A program made the translations under genes and the position numbers. A DNA stretch of 64,000 nt from Curtobacterium sp. MCBA15_001. GTDB taxonomy: Bacteria; Actinomycetota; Actinomycetes; Actinomycetales; Microbacteriaceae. The notes under the pieces are model-generated. The model did not search any database and was not told the origin of the DNA. It saw only the letters and a program-made list of their open reading frames with translations. The DNA lies in NCBI RefSeq assembly GCF_001864835.1, contig NZ_MJGI01000024.1:9090-73089 (forward strand), written 5' to 3'. Positions 17,166-25,512 of this stretch are shown here, piece by piece. Each line of letters begins with the position of its first letter. Positions within the stretch are counted from its first letter, which is position 1.

Positions 17166-18623
17166 TCAGTGCGTCGAGGGCTCCTGTTCGACCTCGCGAC
17201 GCTCGTCGTCCGACCACAGCGTGTGGAAGGTGCCGTCCTTGTCGATGCGCTGGTAGGTGTGCGCCCCGAAGAAGTCGCGCTGCCCCTGGATGAGCGCGGC
17301 AGGCAGTCGCTCGGAAGCCAACGAGTCGTAGTACGACAGCGCCGACGCGAAGCCCGGTGCGGGGATGCCCGAGGCGACCGCGATGCCGACGATGCGACGC
17401 CACGCGGCTTCACCCTCGGCGACGGCTTTGGCGAAGTACGGGTCGACGAGCAGCGACTCGAGCTCGGGGTTCTTGTCGTACGCCTCGACGATGCGGTTGA
17501 GGAACTGGGCGCGGATGATGCAGCCGCCGCGCCAGATCTTCGCGATGTCGCCGAGGTTGACGTCCCAGTCGTACTCCTTGGCTCCGGCGATGATGAGGTC
17601 GAAGCCCTGCGCGTAGGCGACGACCTTCGACGCGTAGAGCGCGGCGCGGACGTCGTCCTCGAAGGTGTCGGGGACCTGGGCGATGTCGGGGCGGTGCTGC
17701 ACGGACTGCTGCACCGCGGCGCGCTGGGACGGCTTCGAGGACACCGCGCGGGCGAAGACCGCTTCGCCGATGCCGGACACCGGGATGCCGAGACCGACCG
17801 CGTTCTGCACGGTCCACACGCCGGTGCCCTTCGAGCCGGCCTCGTCGCGGATGACGTCCACGAGGGCCTTGCCCGTCTCGGCGTCCTGCTGCTTGAGCAC
17901 TTCGCCGGTGATCTCGATCAGGTAGGACTCGAGGTCGCCTTCGTTCCACTTGCTGTAGATCTCGACGAGTTCGTCGACGCTGTGTCCGCCGGCGCGCCGG
18001 AGCAGGTCGTAGGACTCGGCGATGAGCTGCATGTCGGCGTACTCGATGCCGTTGTGCACCATCTTGACGAAGTGGCCCGCGCCGTCGGTGCCGATGTGCG
18101 TCACGCAGGGCTCGCCCTCGGCCACCGCGGCGATCGACTTCAGGATCGGGCCGAGGGTCTCCCAGGCCTCCTTCGAGCCGCCGGGCATGATCGACGGACC
18201 CTTGAGCGCGCCTTCCTCGCCGCCGGAGATCCCGGTGCCGACGAAGTTCAGGCCCTGCTCGCGCAGCTCGTGCTCGCGGCGGATCGTGTCGTGGAAGTTG
18301 GCGTTGCCGCCGTCGACGATGATGTCGCCTTCCTCGAACCGTTCGGCGAGCTGGCCGATGACGGCGTCGGTGCCCTTGCCCGCCTGCACCATGATGATCG
18401 CCGTGCGGGGCTTGGACAGCGAGGCGACGAAGTCGTCGATCGACTCCGACGCGATGAACCCGGCGTCACCGTGCTCGTCCATGAGTTCCTCGGTGCGTGC
18501 GTAGGTGCGGTTGTACACCGCGACCGTGTTGCCCTCGCGCGACGCGAGGTTGCGTGCGAGGTTCGACCCCATCACCGCGAGCCCCACCACGCCGATGTTC
18601 GCCTGTCCGTTGCTGTCTGCCAC
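17166..18623 (-). CDS. gnd: 6-phosphogluconate dehydrogenase, decarboxylating
   Basis: This 485-aa cytoplasmic enzyme of the oxidative pentose-phosphate pathway converts 6-phosphogluconate to ribulose 5-phosphate, CO2 and NADPH. NIGVVGLAVMGSNLARN carries the GxAxMG coenzyme motif and VYNRTYART the dinucleotide-specificity region. GTGISGGEEGALKGPSIMPG is the classical substrate signature, with the catalytic Lys and His/Asn segments following. The start is GTG at 18623 with GGAG 7 nt upstream. It is divergent from gntK, so gluconate phosphorylation and 6-phosphogluconate oxidation share one control region that contains an operator-like palindrome. Length is normal for the long form. Confidence 0.97.
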   Translation of the reverse strand: MADSNGQANIGVVGLAVMGSNLARNLASREGNTVAVYNRTYARTEELMDEHGDAGFIASESIDDFVASLSKPRTAIIMVQAGKGTDAVIGQLAERFEEGDIIVDGGNANFHDTIRREHELREQGLNFVGTGISGGEEGALKGPSIMPGGSKEAWETLGPILKSIAAVAEGEPCVTHIGTDGAGHFVKMVHNGIEYADMQLIAESYDLLRRAGGHSVDELVEIYSKWNEGDLESYLIEITGEVLKQQDAETGKALVDVIRDEAGSKGTGVWTVQNAVGLGIPVSGIGEAVFARAVSSKPSQRAAVQQSVQHRPDIAQVPDTFEDDVRAALYASKVVAYAQGFDLIIAGAKEYDWDVNLGDIAKIWRGGCIIRAQFLNRIVEAYDKNPELESLLVDPYFAKAVAEGEAAWRRIVGIAVASGIPAPGFASALSYYDSLASERLPAALIQGQRDFFGAHTYQRIDKDGTFHTLWSDDERREVEQEPSTH

Positions 18624-18729
18624 TGTGGTCTCCTTCGTCCTGACGTCGCGACGGCCGCACCCGCTGCGTGCAGTGGTGTGCTGATGTCCTGCGGCCAACC
18701 TACGGACCGTGGCTCGGGACCGCACCAGT

Positions 18730-18740
18730 GTTGCGGCAAC
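18730..18740. promoter_or_regulatory. operator-like palindrome between gnd and gntK
   Basis: GTTGC-G-GCAAC, a perfect 5+1+5 dyad, lies in the 154-bp divergent gap 26 bp before the gntK -10 box. It resembles the GGCAAC/GTTGCC half-sites at 21881 and 25513 and could be the site of a LacI/GntR-type gluconate repressor encoded elsewhere. Confidence 0.45.
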
Positions 18741-18765
18741 CTGTGGAGAGAGTTCACCGGGTCCG

Positions 18766-18771
18766 TACGGT
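18766..18771 (+). promoter_or_regulatory. -10 box (TACGGT) of gntK, leaderless
   Basis: It begins 12 nt before the ATG at 18778. The GGAGGG between box and ATG is too close to act as a normal ribosome site. Confidence 0.45.
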
Positions 18772-18777
18772 GGAGGG

Positions 18778-19317
18778 ATGAGCGACCGAACCGTCCGCCC
18801 TCCCGTCCTGGTCATGGGGGTCTCCGGCTCCGGCAAGTCCACCGTCGGCGAAGCGCTCACCCGAGCACTCGTGGCCCGCGGTGAGCCCGCGGAGTTCGTC
18901 GACGCGGACGACCTGCACCCGGCCGCCAACAAGGAGAAGATGCGCCGGGGCACACCCCTGACCGACGAGGACCGCTGGCCCTGGCTCGACGCCTGCGCCG
19001 CCGCGATCGCCGACCTGCAGGCGCACGGGAAACGCTGCGTGATGGCGAACTCCGCACTCAAGCGGGCCTACCGTGACCGGCTCCGGGCGAGTGCGCCGGA
19101 CCTGGTCATCGCGTACCTCGACGGTTCGTGGGACCTCATCGCCGAGCGGCAGTCCCACCGGCACCACGAGTACATGCCGAACTCGCTGCTCGACTCGCAG
19201 TTCGCGACGCTCGAGCTCCCGCAGGCGGACGAGGCCGCGGTGTCGGTCTCGATCCACGGTTCCGTGGACGACACCGTCGCCGCGGTCCTCGACGCGTTGC
19301 CCGCTACTTCCGACTGA
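18778..19317 (+). CDS. gntK: gluconokinase
   Basis: This 179-aa P-loop kinase phosphorylates gluconate to 6-phosphogluconate, the substrate of the divergent gnd product. VMGVSGSGKSTVGEAL is the Walker A loop (about 13-28). FVDADDLHPAANKEKMRRG and PLTDEDRWPWL are the GntK family signatures, followed by CSALKRAYRD-like MANSALKRAYRD and a ...RQSHRHHEYMP lid. The upstream open frame extends to 18709, but the ATG at 18778 starts the conserved protein and has a -10 box at the leaderless distance. Its last 14 bases overlap the convergent SHOCT gene. Confidence 0.95.
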   Translation: MSDRTVRPPVLVMGVSGSGKSTVGEALTRALVARGEPAEFVDADDLHPAANKEKMRRGTPLTDEDRWPWLDACAAAIADLQAHGKRCVMANSALKRAYRDRLRASAPDLVIAYLDGSWDLIAERQSHRHHEYMPNSLLDSQFATLELPQADEAAVSVSIHGSVDDTVAAVLDALPATSD

Positions 19318-19546
19318 GCTCCGACAGCCGCGAGCGGTACTCCTCGGCACCGATCTCGCCGCGGGCGAAGCGGTCGGCGAGGACGGATCGGGCGTCCGAC
19401 CGCGCACGCCAGCTGCCGCGGCGCCAGACGCCGAACACCAGGAACACGACCAGGAACACGACGAGGAAGAACACGGGGAAGACGGGGAAGACGGGGAACC
19501 CGCCGCCGTGCCAGTACGGCGCGGTGGCAGCGAGGGTGGTGAGCAT
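19304..19546 (-). CDS. SHOCT-domain small membrane protein
   Basis: This 80-aa protein has an N-terminal membrane helix built of unusual FPVFPVFPVFFLVVFLVVFL repeats (about 17-38), then a basic stretch and a C-terminal SHOCT motif (LADRFARGEIGAEEYRSRLS). SHOCT domains are short helical oligomerisation motifs, often at the ends of membrane proteins of unknown role. AGGAGG lies 5 nt before the ATG at 19546; an ATG at 19549 is too close to it. It converges with gntK and overlaps its 3' end. The function is not known. Confidence 0.8.
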   Translation of the reverse strand: MLTTLAATAPYWHGGGFPVFPVFPVFFLVVFLVVFLVFGVWRRGSWRARSDARSVLADRFARGEIGAEEYRSRLSELSRK

Positions 19547-19749
19547 CATGACCTCCTGGGTCGGTTCCGGTGCCGCTGGTGCGACACGTCCAAGACTCCG
19601 GCCAGGAGGCCCGCCCCGCGTCCGTCAGGCGGCCGCTCTTCCGCCTGCTCCCGCAGTCGTAGGGCGTCGCCTCCTCCACAGGGACGTACTCCCGTGGGAG
19701 TAGTCCACAGGTCCCTCGTCGGCCCGATGCCCGGCCGCCGGCGCGACCC

Positions 19750-19755
19750 TAGAGT
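19750..19755 (+). promoter_or_regulatory. -10 box (TAGAGT) of the first histidine-kinase gene, leaderless
   Basis: TAGAGT begins 12 nt before the ATG at 19762. Confidence 0.5.
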
Positions 19756-19761
19756 CGGAGC

Positions 19762-21162
19762 ATGACCACCGAGACGACCGCCGCCGAGCCGCGCGCCACC
19801 GGTGCCGACCATCCGGTCCGCCGCCGGTTCGCGCGGGTCGGCCGCGTGCTCCCGGTGGCACTCGTGCAGATCGTCGGGACCGTCGTTGCGTCGGGATGGT
19901 CCGGCGGTCCCGCCGGGTTCGGCGGCGCTGGCGACGGGGCCGGTCCTCCGTGGGCGCGGGGTGCCGGCGCGGGTGTCGAGCCGGTCACGCTCGTCCCGTT
20001 GGCGGTCGGCCTGCTCGTTGCCGGCGTGATCGTCCTGCCGTTCCGGTGGCGCTGGCCCGTCAGTGTGCTGATCGTCACACTCGGCACCACGATCGGCTAC
20101 GCGCTCGTCGTCAGTCCCCGTGGTCCGTTCGTCGCCGCGCTGACGATGGCGATCGCGAACGCCTGGTTCCGGGGACACCGGACCGCGGTGTTCGTCGTCG
20201 CCGGGGTCGCCCAGGTCGTGCTGCCGACAGCCGACACACTGGCGGGACGCGCTCCGGTCTCCTCGGTGACGACGCTCACACTGTCCCTCGCGTGGCTCAC
20301 GGCGACGATCGCGATCACCGAGCTCGTCCGGGTCCGCGTCCAGCGCGCTGCCGATGCCCGTCGTGCACGCGCTGCTGCCGAACGTGCCCGGGCCGACGAC
20401 GAACGCGTCCGCATCGCCCGGGAACTCCACGACTCGGTGGCGCACAGCATGTCCCTGATCAACCTGCAGGCCGGGGTGGCACTGCACCTCGGGTCCGACC
20501 TGCCCGAGCAGACGCAGCAGTCGTTGACGAGCATCCGCGACACGAGCAAGCAGGCCCTGGTCGAGCTCCGGACGATCCTCGGCGTGCTGCGGTCGGTCGA
20601 CGCGGATCCCTCCCGCGCCGAGCGTGACCCGTCGCCCGGGCTCGCCCGCATCCCCGACCTCGTCGTCCGTGCCCGTGCCGCAGGACTCGACGTCACCGCC
20701 GAGGTCAGCGGCGACCCGTCCTCGGTCGACGCCGTCGTGGACCGCAACGCCTTCCGCATCGTCCAGGAGTCGGTCACGAACGTGATGAAGCACGCTCCCG
20801 AGCACCGGGCCCGGCTGACGATCGACATCGGGCCGGACGTCGTCGACCTGCTCGTCGTGGACGAGTCACCCGTCGAACCGCTCGGTGGCGGGCACACCGA
20901 TCACGTCGGCGTCCGACGACCTGTCTCGTCGGACACGGCGGCGTTCGGTGAGTCCGGCAACGGCATCACCGGCATGCGCGAACGTGCCGCAGCGGTCGGC
21001 GGGACGCTCCGCGTGGGCCCTCGTCCGGGCGGCGGGTGGCGCGTCGAGGCGCGACTGCCCACGGGGAGCCCGCGCCCGCCGCGTGCCGCCGAGGCCCAGA
21101 AGACGACCCCGACGACCCCGACGGCACCGACTACCCCGACGACCCCGAAGACGAGCGCATGA
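19762..21162 (+). CDS. sensor histidine kinase (HisKA_3/NarL-type two-component system 1)
   Basis: This 466-aa protein has five or six N-terminal membrane segments (about 28-185), a short coiled linker rich in Ala/Arg, and a HisKA_3 dimerisation domain with RIARELHDSVAHS (phospho-accepting His near 223). A compact HATPase follows, with NAFRIVQESVTNVMKH as N-box and GNGITGMRERA as G-box. The tail is a low-complexity TTPTTPTAPTTPTTPK stretch. The stop overlaps the ATG of the response regulator. The stimulus is unknown; the membrane sensor has no large outside loop, which suggests sensing within the membrane or of cell-envelope stress. Confidence 0.92.
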   Translation: MTTETTAAEPRATGADHPVRRRFARVGRVLPVALVQIVGTVVASGWSGGPAGFGGAGDGAGPPWARGAGAGVEPVTLVPLAVGLLVAGVIVLPFRWRWPVSVLIVTLGTTIGYALVVSPRGPFVAALTMAIANAWFRGHRTAVFVVAGVAQVVLPTADTLAGRAPVSSVTTLTLSLAWLTATIAITELVRVRVQRAADARRARAAAERARADDERVRIARELHDSVAHSMSLINLQAGVALHLGSDLPEQTQQSLTSIRDTSKQALVELRTILGVLRSVDADPSRAERDPSPGLARIPDLVVRARAAGLDVTAEVSGDPSSVDAVVDRNAFRIVQESVTNVMKHAPEHRARLTIDIGPDVVDLLVVDESPVEPLGGGHTDHVGVRRPVSSDTAAFGESGNGITGMRERAAAVGGTLRVGPRPGGGWRVEARLPTGSPRPPRAAEAQKTTPTTPTAPTTPTTPKTSA

Positions 21163-21866
21163 CGTTGCCCGAGCTCCCGCACCCCGAGCCCGGCTCGTCG
21201 CCGATCCGTGTCGTGCTCGCGGACGACCAGGTGCTCATCCGCGCCGGACTCCGTGCCCTCGTCGACGCCGAGCCCGGCATGACGGTCGTCGGTGAAGCGG
21301 GCGACGGTGCCGCGGCGGTGCAGGTGGTCACGCACGAGCGACCCGACGTCGTCCTCATGGACATCCGGATGCCTGGCACCGACGGGCTCGACGCGACCCG
21401 GCGCATCTCCGCCGACCCGGACCTCGGCGCGGTGCACGTCGTGATCCTCACCACCTTCGAAGAGGACGACTACGTCTTCGAGGCGATCCGTGCCGGCGCC
21501 GCGGGCTTCCTGGTCAAGGACACCGAACCCGCCGAGCTCCTGCGTGCGATCCGGACGGTCGTCGCGGGGGAGTCGTTGCTGTCGCCCGGGCCGACGCGCT
21601 CCCTGGTCGAGGCCTTCGCGACCCACGCCAAGCCGAGTGCCCTCGCACCCGGGCTCGACGTCCTGACCGACCGCGAGCGCGAGGTCATGCTCCTCGTCGC
21701 GGCCGGCCTCACGAACGCCGAGATCGGCGAACGGCTCTTCGTCAGTCCCGCGACCGCCAAGACCCACGTGTCCCGCGCGATGATCAAACTCGGGGCTCGA
21801 GACCGCGCGCAGCTCGTCGTCTTCGCGTACGAGACGGGCCTCGCCACCCCCGGCTGGCAGGGCTGA
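21159..21866 (+). CDS. NarL/FixJ-family response regulator (two-component system 1)
   Basis: This 235-aa protein has a receiver domain with LADDQVLIRAG, phospho-Asp near 68 (VVLMDIRMPGTDG), Thr in ILTTFEEDDYV and Lys in LVKDTEP. A LuxR-type helix-turn-helix closes it (LTDREREVMLLVAAGLTNAE...SPATAKTHVSRAM). The ATG is inside the kinase stop (ATGA), so the pair is coupled. The open frame reaches back into the kinase, but only this start gives a normal receiver. It probably controls its own operon or a membrane-stress response; targets cannot be read from the sequence. Confidence 0.94.
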   Translation: MTLPELPHPEPGSSPIRVVLADDQVLIRAGLRALVDAEPGMTVVGEAGDGAAAVQVVTHERPDVVLMDIRMPGTDGLDATRRISADPDLGAVHVVILTTFEEDDYVFEAIRAGAAGFLVKDTEPAELLRAIRTVVAGESLLSPGPTRSLVEAFATHAKPSALAPGLDVLTDREREVMLLVAAGLTNAEIGERLFVSPATAKTHVSRAMIKLGARDRAQLVVFAYETGLATPGWQG

Positions 21867-21880
21867 CCCCGAGCGGCTGA

Positions 21881-21900
21881 TGGCAACGCGTGGCAACGCC
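21881..21900 (+). promoter_or_regulatory. two direct TGGCAACGC half-sites before the 21935 gene
   Basis: TGGCAACGCG and TGGCAACGCC occur head-to-tail with a 10-bp period, 23 bp upstream of the -10 box. The half-site matches the arms of the LacI-type operator at 25513-25548, suggesting control by the hexuronate LacI protein. Confidence 0.5.
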
Positions 21901-21922
21901 GCTCCGACCGTCCCCGACGGAG

Positions 21923-21928
21923 CAGCAT
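21923..21928 (+). promoter_or_regulatory. -10 box (CAGCAT) of the 21935 gene
   Basis: It begins 12 nt before the ATG at 21935. Confidence 0.4.
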
Positions 21929-21934
21929 GGACGC

Positions 21935-22708
21935 ATGGCCTTCAGCGGGATCGGCATCGTCGCCGGTGCAGCCCTGACCGACACCGTCCATCGAGCCGGC
22001 GCGGACCACGTCGAGCCGGGGATCGCGAACAACCTGGTCGTCCGCGACGGTGACGGCTGGCGGCGGGACTCGGTCTACGACGGCCAGCGGTTCCGCTCGT
22101 TCGCGCTGTTCGTCCCGCCCGACCTCCCGTTGCTGACCGGCGACGCCGACACCGTCGACGGGTACTTCGGCACCGTGCTGCCCCTCGTCGCCCAGGTCGC
22201 CGAACCGGGCGCGGTCATCGTGTTCGGATCCGGGACCGCCCGCACGGCCCCGCCGGACATGCCCGACGCCGAGGCCCGCCGCCGGTTCGCACGCGTGGTC
22301 CGGGTGGCTCGGGACGTCGCTGCCGAGCAGGACCTGCGCATCGTGCTCGAACCGTTGAACCGCGACGAGACGAACCTCGTCCACACGATCGCCGAGGCCG
22401 TGGCGTTCCTCGACGAGCACGACCTGCGGGACGTCGGGGTCGTCGCGGACCTGTTCCACGTGCAGGCCGAGCACGAGTCCTTCGACACCGTCCGCTCCCT
22501 GGCCGACCGCGTCGGGCACGTGCACGTGTCCGATCGTGACCGCGAGCCTCCTGGGCAGTGGGACTGGCCGTGGACGGCGTTCCTCGACGCGGTGCACGCG
22601 GGCGGCTACCGCGGTCTCGTGTCGATCGAGTGCCACTGGCCCGAGGACGACCCCGAGCCGCAGATGCGCGCCGCCATCGGCGCCGTCCGGGCCGCCGCCC
22701 CGCGCTGA
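21935..22708 (+). CDS. TIM-barrel sugar isomerase/epimerase
   Basis: This 257-aa protein has the xylose-isomerase-like TIM-barrel fold. Likely metal ligands are Glu in RIVLEPLNRDETN, Asp in VVADLFHVQAEH, His in GHVHVSDRDR and Glu in LVSIECHWPE, the usual E-D-H-E set. It is close in layout to hydroxypyruvate isomerase and tagatose/psicose-3-epimerase relatives. The ATG at 21935 is supported by a -10 box 12 nt upstream; a GTG at 21890 lies inside the half-site repeat and is unlikely. It is convergent with uxaC but carries half-operators like those of the hexuronate operon, so it probably belongs to the same regulon. The substrate is unknown. Confidence 0.82.
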   Translation: MAFSGIGIVAGAALTDTVHRAGADHVEPGIANNLVVRDGDGWRRDSVYDGQRFRSFALFVPPDLPLLTGDADTVDGYFGTVLPLVAQVAEPGAVIVFGSGTARTAPPDMPDAEARRRFARVVRVARDVAAEQDLRIVLEPLNRDETNLVHTIAEAVAFLDEHDLRDVGVVADLFHVQAEHESFDTVRSLADRVGHVHVSDRDREPPGQWDWPWTAFLDAVHAGGYRGLVSIECHWPEDDPEPQMRAAIGAVRAAAPR

Positions 22709-22726
22709 CCCGCGCCGCCCGCCAAT

Positions 22727-22826
22727 CTCGCACGGTGCGGGGTCGCCGCGCGAGCACCGTGCGAGCTTCCCCGCCGGTGCGAGGTTGCTCGCCCGTTGCG
22801 GCGCCACGTCCTCGCACCGAGCAACC
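22727..22826. repeat. interlocking GTGCGAG inverted repeats between convergent genes
   Basis: One stem-loop, CTCGCACGGTG (22727-22737) with CACCGTGCGAG (22755-22765), is followed by GGTGCGAG (22776) and GGTTGCTCG (22783). Their complements are CTCGCACC (22811) and CGAGCAACC (22818). The last two pairs cross rather than nest. It probably acts as a bidirectional terminator. Confidence 0.65.
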
Positions 22827-22908
22827 AACCCGTCACCAACGACCGCGCCGCGCCCGCCGCGCCCCGCCCCGCCGCGCGCGCCCCGCCCCGCTCCGCCCCG
22901 CGCCGCCC

Positions 22909-24333
22909 CTACAACTTGAACGTCGCGCGCGGGATGTCGGAGACGATGCGCTGCGCCGTGCGGACCGCGTCCTCCTCGGACACCTGGTGCGTGACCACGA
23001 GCGACGCCAGGTACGCCGCGTCCGCACGCCGCGCCATGTCGTGCCGCGCGGGGATCGAGCAGTACGCCCGGGTGTCGTCGATGAACCCGGACGTCTTCGT
23101 GAACGATGCCGAGTCCGTGATCGCCGCCCGGTACCGCCCGATCGCCGCCGGGGTGTCGATGAACCACCACGGCGCGCCGGCGTACACCGCGGGGTAGAAG
23201 CCCGCGAGCGGCCCGATCTCGCGCGAGAACACGGTCTCGTCCACGGTGAAGAGCACCAGGTGGAACCCGGGAGCCGTGCCGAAGGCCGAGAGCAGCGGCC
23301 GCAACGGCGTCGTGAACGACCCGAGCGCCGGCAGGTCGTGCCCGGTGTCCGGCCCGAAGCGCTCGAGCGTCGGCGTGTGGTGGTTCCGGATGACGCCGGG
23401 GTGCAGCTGCATGACGAGCCCGTCGTCGACGCTCATCTCCGCCCAGCGGAAGAGCATGTCGTGCCGGTACGCCACCGCGTCGGCCTCGGACAGAGCGGAC
23501 GGGCCCCGCAGCGCGGCAGCATGGATGCGTTCGCGCGACGCAGCGGGCAACGGGGCTGACCCGGCGTCGAGCACCCCGGTGTCCGTCGCCGTCGCACCGT
23601 GCTGGATGAAGTACTGGCGACGCGCGCGGAGTGCTGCCAGGAGCCCCTCGTGGGTCCTCGTGTCGATGTCCGCAGCCTGTCCGATCGATGCGACCACGCT
23701 CCTCCAGTCCGGTCGGGACGGGTCGAAGACGGCGTCGGCGCGGAACGTCGGGACCACCCGTCCGCGGAACGTGGGGTCGGCGGCGAGCTGCGCGTGCGCA
23801 GCGAGGTCGTCCGCCGGACCGTCGGTGGTGGCGAGGACCTCGAGCCCGAACGTGTCGAACAGGGCCCGCGGTCGGAACGCGGGTTCCAGCAGCGCCGAGG
23901 CGATGCGGTCGTACTGCGCGTCGGCGTTCGCGGCCGAGGGCGCCTGGTCGAGCCCGAACACGTCGTGCAACTCGGTCTCGAACCAGTACCGCACCGGTGT
24001 CCCGAGGAAGTCGTCCCAGTGCGTGGCGAGCTGCTGCCAGATCTCCCGGCCGGACGGCGTCGACTGCGGGTCGCGTCCCAGGGCCCCGAGCGGGACACCG
24101 TTGGCGTGCAGCAGCCGCAGGACGTAGTGGTCCGGCGTGATGAGCAGCGCGGCCGGGTCCGGGAACGGCTGGTCGGCAGCGATCATGGCCGCGTCGACGT
24201 GCCCGTGCGGCGAGATGATCGGCGCGTCCGCGACCGCCTCGTACACGGTGCGGGCGACGGTGCGCGCGGCGGGGTCCGCCGGGAACAGCCGGTCGGGGTG
24301 CGGGGCGAGCGTGCGCGGCGCGGTGGTGGTCAT
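22909..24333 (-). CDS. uxaC: glucuronate isomerase UxaC
   Basis: This 474-aa amidohydrolase-fold enzyme isomerises D-glucuronate to D-fructuronate (and galacturonate to tagaturonate). ISPHGHVDAAMI near 40-51 carries the metal-binding HxH. RYWFETELHDVFGL, the LFRWAEMSVDDGLVMQLHPG strand and the C-terminal GFIDDTRAYCSIPARHD are UxaC hallmarks. The start ATG has AAGGAG 7 nt upstream. The open frame continues into the LacI gene in another frame and is not meaningful. It lies 11 bp downstream of the LacI gene on the same strand and supplies the first step for the divergent uxuB-manD operon. Confidence 0.96.
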   Translation of the reverse strand: MTTTAPRTLAPHPDRLFPADPAARTVARTVYEAVADAPIISPHGHVDAAMIAADQPFPDPAALLITPDHYVLRLLHANGVPLGALGRDPQSTPSGREIWQQLATHWDDFLGTPVRYWFETELHDVFGLDQAPSAANADAQYDRIASALLEPAFRPRALFDTFGLEVLATTDGPADDLAAHAQLAADPTFRGRVVPTFRADAVFDPSRPDWRSVVASIGQAADIDTRTHEGLLAALRARRQYFIQHGATATDTGVLDAGSAPLPAASRERIHAAALRGPSALSEADAVAYRHDMLFRWAEMSVDDGLVMQLHPGVIRNHHTPTLERFGPDTGHDLPALGSFTTPLRPLLSAFGTAPGFHLVLFTVDETVFSREIGPLAGFYPAVYAGAPWWFIDTPAAIGRYRAAITDSASFTKTSGFIDDTRAYCSIPARHDMARRADAAYLASLVVTHQVSEEDAVRTAQRIVSDIPRATFKL

Positions 24334-24344
24334 GGTCGGCTCCT

Positions 24345-25454
24345 TCACGAGGGCGAGCTGGACGGGGTGGTCGGGTCGGTGACGGACGCCAGGCCCGGTG
24401 CGGGTCCGGCGGGGTCGGTGACGGACGCCAGGCCCGGTGCGGGTCCGGTGGACTCGCGCACGGTCAGGTGGGTCGGCAGCGCCACCGCCCCGCGCATCCG
24501 TTCCCCCGGGAACTGCTCGGCGGGGAGCGCACCCAGGCGGCCGAGCAGCATGGTGATCGCGACGCGTCCGGCCCGCTCGATCGGCGAGGTCATCGTGGTG
24601 AGCGGCGGGTTGCAGAAGTCGGCGCCGAAGATGTCGTCGCAGCCCACGATGCTCATGTCCTCGGGGACGCGGACGCCGCGCTCCCGGAGCCGACCGAGCA
24701 TCCCGATCGCGATCAGGTCGTTGAACGCGATGCACGCCGTGGCGCCGGCGTTCACCGCGGCGTCGGCGGCCGCGGCTCCGGAGTCGACGAAGGGGGCGTG
24801 CGGACCGATCCGGGCCACGCGGACGTCCAGGCGCTTGGCGACCTGCACCAGGGCCTTCCACCGCCGTTCGTTCGACCACGAGCTGTCCGGACCGGCGACG
24901 TACAGCACGTCCCGGTGGCCCAGCGACACCAGGTGCTGCACGGCCTGCTCGACCCCGCCCGGCGTGTCGATCAGCACCGAGGGGACCCCGGCGGGCCGAC
25001 GGTTGACGACGACGAGCGGGGTGCGTTCGGCGTACCGGGCGATCTGGGTGTCGGACAGGCGCGATGCGGTGAGGACCACGCCGTCGGCCTTCGCGGAGAC
25101 GGCGCTGAGTGCGGCCATCTCGGCGTCGGCGGACTCCTCGGTGTCGACCAGCAGCTGCGTCCACCCGGCTGCGGCGAGCTGGTGCTGCGTGCCACGGATG
25201 ACGTCGAAGTAGAACGGGTTCGTGATGTCCGACACCAGGACGGCGACCGCGCGGGTGCGTCCGGACGTCAGGGCTCGGGCCTGCGAGTTCGGGACGTACC
25301 CGAGCTCGCGCGCGGCGTCCTGGATGCGCTGCTGCGTCACGCGGTTCACCCGGTCCGGCAGTGACAGTGCCCGTGAGACGGTCGAGGGCGCGACCCCGGT
25401 GGCGTCGGCCACGTCACGGATCGTGACACGGCGGGACGTGTCGATCTCGGTCAT
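24345..25454 (-). CDS. LacI-family transcriptional regulator of the hexuronate locus
   Basis: This 369-aa protein has the LacI helix-turn-helix TIRDVADATGVAPSTVSRAL at 11-30, the hinge RALTSGRTRAV, and a periplasmic-binding-protein-like effector domain (LVSDITNPFYFDVI onward; GCDDIFGADF near the end). The C-terminus carries a 13-residue tandem duplication (GPAPGLASVTDP twice), so the tail is longer than usual. AGGGAGG lies upstream of the ATG. It is transcribed with uxaC and divergent from the ABC importer. The gap holds a 36-bp, nearly perfect dyad that is very probably its operator. The likely inducer is a hexuronate or a downstream intermediate. Confidence 0.93.
   Translation of the reverse strand: MTEIDTSRRVTIRDVADATGVAPSTVSRALSLPDRVNRVTQQRIQDAARELGYVPNSQARALTSGRTRAVAVLVSDITNPFYFDVIRGTQHQLAAAGWTQLLVDTEESADAEMAALSAVSAKADGVVLTASRLSDTQIARYAERTPLVVVNRRPAGVPSVLIDTPGGVEQAVQHLVSLGHRDVLYVAGPDSSWSNERRWKALVQVAKRLDVRVARIGPHAPFVDSGAAAADAAVNAGATACIAFNDLIAIGMLGRLRERGVRVPEDMSIVGCDDIFGADFCNPPLTTMTSPIERAGRVAITMLLGRLGALPAEQFPGERMRGAVALPTHLTVRESTGPAPGLASVTDPAGPAPGLASVTDPTTPSSSPS
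24373..24448 (-). repeat. 39-bp in-frame tandem duplication at the LacI C-terminus
   Basis: Two copies start at 24373 and 24412 and are identical over about 37 bp. They add one extra GPAPGLASVTDP-type unit to the tail outside the folded domain. Confidence 0.9.
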
Positions 25455-25512
25455 GCACCCTCCCTGGTGATCCGGCGCGACGGTGCCCCGGTGGTCCGAA
25501 GCTAGGACGATC

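Noticed and set aside
18709-18777. Earlier start for gntK at 18709
   Set aside because: It would add 23 residues of low-complexity sequence across the operator-like palindrome and promoter box. The kinase fold starts after 18778.
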